Positions 6,892 through 12,517 of a DNA stretch of 18,095 bases are shown in pieces (the first letter of the stretch is position 1; each line of letters opens with the position of its first letter). The stretch comes from an uncultured Bacteroidales bacterium (GTDB lineage Bacteria > Bacteroidota > Bacteroidia > Bacteroidales > Paludibacteraceae), in assembly GCA_937907165.1 (NCBI GenBank), contig CALCUH010000231.1, positions 1-18,095 on the forward strand, written 5' to 3'. The translations under genes were made by a program, and so were the position numbers. The notes beneath the pieces were generated by a model, which did not search any database, was not told where the DNA came from, and saw only the letters and a list, made by a program, of their open reading frames with translations.

Positions 6892-8439
6892 ATGAAAAAA
6901 GACAGAATTCTTTGGGCGGACGACGAAATAGATTTGCTGAAAGCGCACGTCCTATTTCTTGAGACAAAAGGTTACGAAGTTGTTTGCGTGAACAACGGGA
7001 AAGATGCGGTGCAATGCTGCTCCGAGCAACATTTCGACATCATCTTCCTCGACGAAAACATGCCCGGACTCAGCGGACTGGAAGCCTTATCGCTCATCAA
7101 AGAGAAGGACACCAGCGTTCCCGTGGTGATGATCACCAAGAGCGAAGAGGAGAACCTTATGGAGCAGGCGATCGGAAAGAAAATAGCCGATTACCTCATC
7201 AAGCCGGTCAACCCCAACCAGATTCTGCTTTCCATCAAAAAGAACATCAATAAGAGCGAGATAATTTCCAGCACGACAACAGACGATTACCGTTCCGAAT
7301 TCGCCAAGATAGGAGCCTTAATCAACTCCGCCTCGAAATTCGAGGATTGGGCTGAGGTCTATAAGAAACTTGTCTACTGGGAAATCCAATTGGAGAATGC
7401 CGACAGCCAAATGCAGGAGCTGCTCCGCATGCAAAAGGAAGAGGCGAACTCCACCTTCGTGAAATACATCAAACGAAACTACGAGGATTGGTTCGCAGCC
7501 GACGCTCAACGTCCGATGCTCAGCCACGAGCTTTTCAAGAAGTGCATCTTCCCGATATTGGACAATGGAGAAAAAGTTTTCCTCATCATTCTGGACAACT
7601 TTAGGCTCGACCAGTGGAGAGTAATCAAAGATTTATTGTCTAACGATTACGTAGTGGAGGACGAAACTCTCTACTCCAGCATTCTGCCGACCGCTACCCA
7701 ATATGCCCGCAATGCAATATTCGCAGGTCTGCTCCCCGCACAAATCAAGAAGATGTTCCCCGACTACTGGATCGAGGAGGGAGACGACGAAGGGAAGAAC
7801 CAATACGAGAAGGAATTATTGCAAACTCAAATCGACAGATTCAGGAAGAAATACACTTTTTCCTACCATAAGATAAACGACCCCGCTAACGGGGAGAAAC
7901 TGGTGGCGGATTTGCCGCAATACTTGGGCAACCAACTCAACGTGGCGGTCTTCAACTTCGTGGACATGCTTTCGCACGCCCGCACCGACTCGAAAATGAT
8001 TCGTGAACTCGCCTCCTCTGAAGCGGCCTACCGTTCGCTCACCAAGTCTTGGTTCCAGCACTCCCCTATCCTTGAACTCTTCAAGGCGCTGGCGCAACAA
8101 GACGTCCGCATCATGATCACCACAGACCACGGAACCATCCGCACGGACAAGGCAATCCGCGTGGTCGGCGACAAGAACACCAACACCAACCTGCGTTACA
8201 AGACAGGGAAAAACTTGGATTACAATCCGAAAGAGGTGATGGCGGTTAAGCAACCCGAAAAAATCGGTTTGCCTTCGCTTAACGTAAGTTCCACCTATAT
8301 TTTTGCGGGGAATAACGATTTCTTCGCCTACCCGAACAATTACAACTACTACGTCTCCTACTACAAGGACACCTTCCAACACGGAGGCATCTCCATCGAG
8401 GAGATGATCATTCCTTTAGTAACCTTGAAACACAAATGA
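6892..8439 (+). CDS. porX: PorX-type response regulator with PglZ phosphodiesterase domain
   Basis: A 515-residue cytoplasmic protein. Residues 1-120 are a CheY-like receiver with the acidic pair D10/D11, phosphoacceptor D54 in FLDENMPG, T82 and K104. A helical linker follows (about 125-210). From about 215 to the end is a PglZ domain of the alkaline phosphatase superfamily: LIILDNFRLDQWR supplies a metal-binding Asp, SILPTATQYAR (T267/T269) the likely nucleophile Thr, and MITTDHGT the later metal ligands. PorX is the response regulator of the PorY/PorX pathway controlling T9SS genes. Its PglZ domain has been reported to cleave oligonucleotides with bound zinc. All key residues are present and the length is as expected, so it should be active. 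It directly follows porW and ends at a hairpin shared with the convergent kinase. No porY or ECF sigma gene is in the window. Confidence 0.94.
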   Translation: MKKDRILWADDEIDLLKAHVLFLETKGYEVVCVNNGKDAVQCCSEQHFDIIFLDENMPGLSGLEALSLIKEKDTSVPVVMITKSEEENLMEQAIGKKIADYLIKPVNPNQILLSIKKNINKSEIISSTTTDDYRSEFAKIGALINSASKFEDWAEVYKKLVYWEIQLENADSQMQELLRMQKEEANSTFVKYIKRNYEDWFAADAQRPMLSHELFKKCIFPILDNGEKVFLIILDNFRLDQWRVIKDLLSNDYVVEDETLYSSILPTATQYARNAIFAGLLPAQIKKMFPDYWIEEGDDEGKNQYEKELLQTQIDRFRKKYTFSYHKINDPANGEKLVADLPQYLGNQLNVAVFNFVDMLSHARTDSKMIRELASSEAAYRSLTKSWFQHSPILELFKALAQQDVRIMITTDHGTIRTDKAIRVVGDKNTNTNLRYKTGKNLDYNPKEVMAVKQPEKIGLPSLNVSSTYIFAGNNDFFAYPNNYNYYVSYYKDTFQHGGISIEEMIIPLVTLKHK

Positions 8440-8440
8440 C

Positions 8441-8467
8441 AAGCGCCCGCTAAAATCACGGGCGTTT
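8441..8467. terminator. Shared hairpin between convergent porX and the kinase gene
   Basis: AAGCGCCCG (8441-8449) pairs with CGGGCGTTT (8459-8467), nine base pairs with one G-U and a 9-base loop, beginning 2 bases after the porX stop. The kinase stop codon (complement of 8456-8458) lies in the loop, and its last codons form one arm. The hairpin is GC-rich but the following T-run is only three bases, so termination may be incomplete in both directions. Confidence 0.6.
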
Positions 8468-9292
8468 CCTATGATACTCCACCAAAGCATCCATCGGTCT
8501 TTGGACGATGACGGTTTCCGTAAAACCATAACGAGAACATATACCCTTCAGAATGTCCGAGAAATAATAGGCGACAGAACCCACAAAACCGATTCTACAC
8601 ACAGTGTCTGGATATTGCGCCACATTGCGTTCAAAAAAGGAGACGAAAGATTTTTCCACCAAATCCTTACAATAGTCATGGGAGAGATTCTCGAATAAGA
8701 AACGTGTGAAGGTAGCCAGATAGCGGTTAGGAAAACTCTTTTTATAGACTCCGTCCATAATCGTCTTACGATCGACCCCGCACCAAGAGAAAAACTTCTC
8801 ACGGATATCATCGGGCGCACAGCCCTTCAGCACATCACCCACCAAAAGTTTGCCCAAGACGGCGCCACTACCCTCGTCGCCAAGGATAAAGCCGAGAGGA
8901 GAGACATTCTCCACAATCTTCGAGCCATCATAATGACAGGAATTAGAACCTGTTCCCATGATACAAGCGATGCCTTCCGAATCACCCAACGTCGCCCTAC
9001 AGGCCGCATACAAATCGCTATGCGCCTCCACACGCGCCTTCGGAAAAAGCGATGCGAAGAATCCCTCGAAAAGTTCCTCATATTCACTGACACAACCAGC
9101 ACCGTAATAATAGACAGCACTGACTTCGGAAGAATCTACCCGTCCACAAAGGGAAGACAACTCCTCACGAATCGCCTCACGTTCCATAAAAAAAGGATTG
9201 ATTCCCGCCAATTCCATTGAAACGGAACCACCCTTACCATCGACCAACCTGACATCCGTCTTCGTCGATCCCGCATCTAAGACTATAAACAT
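8456..9292 (-). CDS. BadF/BadG-type sugar kinase (N-acetylglucosamine or N-acetylmuramate kinase-like)
   Basis: A 278-residue cytoplasmic kinase of the actin-like ATPase (ASKHA) fold. The ATG at 9292 is chosen because it begins MFIVLDAGSTKTD, the phosphate-1 loop; the 42 in-frame codons upstream are low-quality and cross the promoter. Other landmarks are HSDLYAA with probable catalytic base D93, the phosphate-2 loop MGTGSNS (112-118), GFILGDEGSG (134-143), and the adenosine motif GFVGSVAYYF (235-244). Family members phosphorylate GlcNAc, MurNAc or related amino sugars with ATP. A Tannerella homologue serves in MurNAc salvage, so peptidoglycan or amino-sugar recycling is a reasonable guess, but the substrate cannot be settled from sequence. 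It is monocistronic here, convergent with porX and divergent from the PepSY gene. Confidence 0.85.
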   Translation of the reverse strand: MFIVLDAGSTKTDVRLVDGKGGSVSMELAGINPFFMEREAIREELSSLCGRVDSSEVSAVYYYGAGCVSEYEELFEGFFASLFPKARVEAHSDLYAACRATLGDSEGIACIMGTGSNSCHYDGSKIVENVSPLGFILGDEGSGAVLGKLLVGDVLKGCAPDDIREKFFSWCGVDRKTIMDGVYKKSFPNRYLATFTRFLFENLSHDYCKDLVEKSFVSFFERNVAQYPDTVCRIGFVGSVAYYFSDILKGICSRYGFTETVIVQRPMDALVEYHRKRP

Positions 9293-9314
9293 AGTTCGAT
9301 AATATGAATAATCA

Positions 9315-9347
9315 CAAATGTACCGATTTTTAACATTCAAAGACAAG
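9315..9347 (-). promoter_or_regulatory. Promoter of the kinase gene (minus strand)
   Basis: On the minus strand, TACATTTG (complement of 9315-9322) is a perfect TAnnTTTG -7 box. CTTG (complement of 9344-9347) sits 21 bases upstream at the usual -33 spacing. The start codon lies 22 bases beyond the -7 box, giving a short leader. Confidence 0.6.
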
Positions 9348-9483
9348 GAGAGCCCTATAAATAAATTGGGGCCCATCCCAAAAAACACATAATTTGTGGT
9401 ATAGGCGCTAACTTTCACCGCCTCAAATCATTCGTTACTCTGAAAATTAAATCCAATTTAATCCAAGGGGAGGAAAAAAAGTA

Positions 9484-9491
9484 TAACTTTG
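9484..9491 (+). promoter_or_regulatory. Promoter of the PepSY/SUMF gene pair, -7 element TAACTTTG
   Basis: A perfect TAnnTTTG match ending 26 bases before the PepSY start codon. No clear TTG is found at -33. Together with the kinase promoter it makes 9293-9517 a divergent promoter region. Confidence 0.55.
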
Positions 9492-9517
9492 GAAAAATAA
9501 TCATAACAAAAGACGAT

Positions 9518-10345
9518 ATGAGGAGATTCTTAGCTAAGACATTCCTTTTCGGAGTGATATGCGCATACTTCTGCGCCTGCAACCAAGTGGACCAACCCGA
9601 CCTTCCACAAGAAGCGAACGCCTTCCTGACGGAACATTTCCGCGAAGTCCCTGTCGACCAAATATTAGACACCATCACAGAATTAGGATACACGGTCATC
9701 CTCGAAAACGGAAGTTTGATCGAATTCGACGAGAACGGAGATTGGGAGGAAATCAATTTCAAGAAGAACGAAGTTCCCGTCTCTCTCCTCAAAACGTTAC
9801 CCGACAGCATGTACAACCATCTGACACAAAACTATCAAACATCCAGCATCAAGAAAATCACGAAAAAAAGTTTCGGGCGGAACAACCTCATCTACCGAGT
9901 TAATTTCAACAAGCCCAACAACATTGAGTTGAGTTTCACGAAAGACGGCGAACTCATCAGCAACGACCCGGAAGACAAGAGATTACCATCTGTCGCGAAA
10001 AAGTTCATAGAAAGCCAATTTCAAGAGAATGAAATCCAATATATCGTGACGGATGTCGACGGAGACATCGAAGTGACTTTAGACGATAGGACGGACATCA
10101 CATTCGACAGGAAAGGGAACTGGTTCAGTGTGAAAGGCAGAAAGAAACCATTGCCAGAGAACTTCCTCAACACTTTGCCTAAGACGCTAAATAAATACAT
10201 CGAGGAAAAGCATCCGGAACAATTTATCCGTAAAATAGAGAAGAAAAGTTACGGTTATCGTGTGAGATTGAACAAACCGAACGACATAGAACTAAGTTTC
10301 ACCAAAAGCGGAATCCTCATCAACGAGGATGACGAAAACGAATAA
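9518..10345 (+). CDS. Lipoprotein with tandem PepSY-like domains
   Basis: A 275-residue predicted lipoprotein. The N-terminal hydrophobic segment ends in YFCAC with C21 as the likely lipidated residue (the lipobox is not canonical). The mature part has two homologous halves of about 115 residues. Each has an acidic beta strand pair (LIEFDENGDWEEI and ITFDRKGNWFSV), a TLP-containing helix start (KTLPDSMYNHL and NTLPKTLNKYI), an IKKI/IRKI strand, and a closing IELSFTK motif. This matches the Bacteroidota PepSY-like, beta-lactamase-inhibitor-fold family of periplasmic proteins, whose molecular role is generally unknown. It does not look like an enzyme. It heads a tight pair with the SUMF-type gene (5-base gap), suggesting the two act together in the envelope, and has its own promoter. 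Confidence 0.85.
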   Translation: MRRFLAKTFLFGVICAYFCACNQVDQPDLPQEANAFLTEHFREVPVDQILDTITELGYTVILENGSLIEFDENGDWEEINFKKNEVPVSLLKTLPDSMYNHLTQNYQTSSIKKITKKSFGRNNLIYRVNFNKPNNIELSFTKDGELISNDPEDKRLPSVAKKFIESQFQENEIQYIVTDVDGDIEVTLDDRTDITFDRKGNWFSVKGRKKPLPENFLNTLPKTLNKYIEEKHPEQFIRKIEKKSYGYRVRLNKPNDIELSFTKSGILINEDDENE

Positions 10346-10350
10346 TTGAT

Positions 10351-11205
10351 ATGAACAAACGCATTATCACCCTATTCGTTCTCTCCTGCCTATCGGTTTG
10401 CCTCTTCGCAGGGAGCAAAAAAGAGGCGAAGGCGGCAGCAGAGAAAGCAGCGCAAGAACAACGCACCAGCGCTTACAGGGAAGATCAGATAGCAAGGAAA
10501 AAAGCCATACTGAATTTCAAAAAGAACATGGTCTTCGTCGAAGGAGGAAGCTTCACCATGGGATGCACGCCCGAACAAGAGCCGGACTGCTTCAAGCCTG
10601 AGAAACCGGCACACCCGGTTTTCGTTCGGAGTTACACAATATGCAAATACTGCGTAACCCAACGTCAATGGAGGGAAGTGATGGGTAAGAACCCGAGCGA
10701 CGTGAGAAACGACGATTCCCCCGTGACAAACATCTCATGGGATGACGCGCAGAAATTCATCTCCAAACTGAATGATTTCATGGGGACTTCCTACCGTCTT
10801 CCGACCGAAGCCGAATGGGAGTATGCCGCCAGAGGAGGCGTATATCCGGGAAACACGAAATATGCGGGAGGCAACGACATAGATATGTTAGGCTGGTTCA
10901 AAGAGAACTCCAGCGAATTACGTCCTAACGGGAAACTCAAGGAGAACGAGCTTGGTCTTTTCGACATGAGCGGCAACGTGTGGGAATGGTGCTCAGACTG
11001 GTACGGACCTTACCCTACCGACACTGAAACGGAACTCATCGACCCGGTAGGTGCCAACGAAGGCAAGGAACGCGTCGTCAGAGGCGGATACTATGAAGGA
11101 CCAGCTCTCTTCTGCAGGGTCTCCTGTAGGAACAAGAGCGAGCCGACCTACTCATCCAGCATCATCGGTCTCCGCTTAGCCGCAGACGCTAACGGAGATG
11201 AATAA
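10351..11205 (+). CDS. Exported SUMF1/formylglycine-generating-enzyme-fold protein
   Basis: A 284-residue secreted or periplasmic protein. A signal peptide ends near LFAGS (about residue 22), followed by a Lys/Ala/Glu-rich helix (23-55). The rest is an FGE-sulfatase domain: FVEGGSFTMGC, a C72/C80 pair typical of Bacteroidales members, KYCVTQRQWREVMG, SYRLPTEAEWEYAARGG, GLFDMSGNVWEW, RVVRGGYYEG and IGLRLA. True sulfatase activators carry an active-site Cys pair separated by four residues. Here the matching region reads FCRVSCR (C255 and C259, three residues between), so catalysis is doubtful. Many such proteins are non-catalytic binding or structural modules; the T9SS ring lipoprotein GldK/PorK belongs to this fold but is longer. 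No sulfatase gene is in the window. It is probably cotranscribed with the PepSY lipoprotein. Confidence 0.86.
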   Translation: MNKRIITLFVLSCLSVCLFAGSKKEAKAAAEKAAQEQRTSAYREDQIARKKAILNFKKNMVFVEGGSFTMGCTPEQEPDCFKPEKPAHPVFVRSYTICKYCVTQRQWREVMGKNPSDVRNDDSPVTNISWDDAQKFISKLNDFMGTSYRLPTEAEWEYAARGGVYPGNTKYAGGNDIDMLGWFKENSSELRPNGKLKENELGLFDMSGNVWEWCSDWYGPYPTDTETELIDPVGANEGKERVVRGGYYEGPALFCRVSCRNKSEPTYSSSIIGLRLAADANGDE

Positions 11206-11236
11206 AAGATTATCATAATCATATAACTATATTACA

Positions 11237-11743
11237 ATGAACGCATTGGTAAGCATTATCATGGGTAGCACCTCCGACCTACCAGTCATGGAGAAAGCCG
11301 CCAAATTTTTAGATGAGATGGAAGTGCCGTTCGAGATGAACGCCCTTTCAGCCCACCGTACTCCTAACGAAGTGGAGGAATTCGCCAAATCGGCGCAAGG
11401 AAGAGGAATCAAAGTCATTATAGCAGGCGCCGGAATGGCAGCCGCGCTACCGGGTGTCATCGCCGCAAGCACCACCTTGCCAGTTATAGGCGTACCTATC
11501 AAAGGTATGTTAGACGGATTGGACGCTATGCTCTCCATCATCCAGATGCCCCCGGGAATCCCCGTGGCTACAATGGGTGTCAACGGCGCACAGAATGCGG
11601 CTATCCTCGCCGTAGAAATGATGGCGCTGAGCGACGCTAAACTCGCCGACAAACTCGCTAAGTACAAAAGCGGTCTCAAAGACAAAATCGTCAAAGCCAA
11701 CGCAGAATTGGCCGAGGTAAAATATAACTTCAAGACCAATTAA
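11237..11743 (+). CDS. purE: PurE, N5-carboxyaminoimidazole ribonucleotide mutase
   Basis: A 168-residue cytoplasmic enzyme that converts N5-CAIR to CAIR in de novo purine synthesis. The substrate loop IIMGSTSDLPVM, the catalytic SAHRTP motif, the glycine-rich GAGMAAALPGV and the MPPGIPVATMGVNGAQNAA segment are all present. Length and motifs fit the octameric class I enzyme. The usual bacterial AAHLPG appears here as AAALPG, which I recall as normal in Bacteroidota. It starts 31 bases after the SUMF gene and ends 19 bases before folK. I see no separate -7 box, so it may be read from upstream. Confidence 0.95.
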   Translation: MNALVSIIMGSTSDLPVMEKAAKFLDEMEVPFEMNALSAHRTPNEVEEFAKSAQGRGIKVIIAGAGMAAALPGVIAASTTLPVIGVPIKGMLDGLDAMLSIIQMPPGIPVATMGVNGAQNAAILAVEMMALSDAKLADKLAKYKSGLKDKIVKANAELAEVKYNFKTN

Positions 11744-11762
11744 AAGCATCAACTCCTCCATC

Positions 11763-12224
11763 ATGGCAAACGTCTACATCGGGTTAGGAACAAACATAGG
11801 CGATAAGAAGAAGAACATCACCGACGCCACCATCATCATCGGCGCCGTGATGGGTGATATACGCCAATTATCCTCTCTCTATGAGACGGAGCCATGGGGA
11901 TTCGAGTCGCCCAACTCATTCCTCAATGCGGTCATCCTCATTCAAACCGATTTAGAACCTGAAAAATGTCTGCAAATCGCCAAGGCGATCGAACGTGAGA
12001 TGGGCAGAATACACACCAAAGAGGGTTATGAAGACCGTATCATCGATGTCGACATCCTCTTCTATGACAACATCACCTACCAGAGCCAAGACCTAACCAT
12101 TCCGCACCCCCTCATTCCCAAGAGGGATTTCGTGCTCAAACCCATGGCTGAGATAGCCCCCGATTTCGTACATCCCCTATTAGGGAAAACCATGAAAGAA
12201 CTTCTGAACGAATTATCCGCCTGA
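11763..12224 (+). CDS. folK: FolK, 6-hydroxymethyl-7,8-dihydropterin pyrophosphokinase
   Basis: A 153-residue cytoplasmic HPPK enzyme that transfers pyrophosphate from ATP to the pterin in folate synthesis. Visible family motifs are GLGTNIGD at the N-terminus, LYETEPWGF, the NSFLNAV strand, EREMGRIH, the two magnesium-binding aspartates in RIIDVDIL, and PHPLIPKRDFVLKPMAEIAP. The length is standard and no DHPS or DHNA domain is fused. It lies 19 bases after purE, probably in the same transcript; both pathways lead to purine or folate cofactors. No clear terminator follows. Confidence 0.95.
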   Translation: MANVYIGLGTNIGDKKKNITDATIIIGAVMGDIRQLSSLYETEPWGFESPNSFLNAVILIQTDLEPEKCLQIAKAIEREMGRIHTKEGYEDRIIDVDILFYDNITYQSQDLTIPHPLIPKRDFVLKPMAEIAPDFVHPLLGKTMKELLNELSA

Positions 12225-12242
12225 GAAAAATTTGACTGAAAG

Positions 12243-12272
12243 AATAGATAGTTTAGCTGAGAAAATAGATAG
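12243..12272 (+). repeat. Direct repeat AATAGATAG x2, 21-base period
   Basis: AATAGATAG occurs at 12243-12251 and 12264-12272, exactly two helical turns apart, in the intergenic region just after folK. It could be a regulator site, but it is about 175 bases upstream of the -7 box and lies in AT-rich DNA where short repeats arise by chance. Confidence 0.3.
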
Positions 12273-12362
12273 AATATTTTCCAGTCGATTTGTAAGTTGG
12301 TTCCCTATAACTACGCCATTTTACCATTTATATCTTTAATACACAATATATTACATCACCAT

Positions 12363-12384
12363 ACACATTTGTCGCGACACATTT
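12363..12384 (+). promoter_or_regulatory. Palindrome TGTCGCGACA inside a direct repeat, possible operator
   Basis: The perfect 10-base palindrome TGTCGCGACA (12370-12379) lies in AT-rich DNA. It overlaps two copies of ACACATTT (12363-12370 and 12377-12384), and the symmetry extends imperfectly outward. It is centred about 70 bases upstream of the -7 box of the first GH43 gene, a plausible activator position. No regulator gene is in the window. Confidence 0.4.
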
Positions 12385-12444
12385 TTTGGAACAAAATTCC
12401 TATCATTTGAAACTTAATTCACAGACGGTATTAGATTTTGGGCA

Positions 12445-12452
12445 TACATTTG
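12445..12452 (+). promoter_or_regulatory. Promoter of the first GH43 gene, -7 element TACATTTG
   Basis: A perfect TAnnTTTG -7 box, 65 bases before the start codon. The -33 region lacks TTG, consistent with a promoter needing an activator, as is common for polysaccharide-utilisation genes. A short reading frame of 11 codons (12461-12496) begins almost at the expected transcription start. Confidence 0.55.
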
Positions 12453-12517
12453 CGATGTTGATGAATGAGCAACTATTGGATGAAAAAGAAAATTGAAAAA
12501 CATAAAAACCACACATC

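Noticed and set aside
7816..8382. Minus-strand open frame of 188 codons inside porX
   Set aside because: Antisense to the PglZ domain of PorX, whose motifs are intact; no domain visible in the antisense product.
10351..11205. Calling the SUMF-fold gene gldK/porK
   Set aside because: It is much shorter than GldK/PorK, lacks a lipobox, and is not followed by porL, porM and porN.
11227..11739. Minus-strand open frame of 170 codons covering purE
   Set aside because: Almost exact mirror of purE, hydrophobic by base composition only; PurE is unmistakable on the plus strand.
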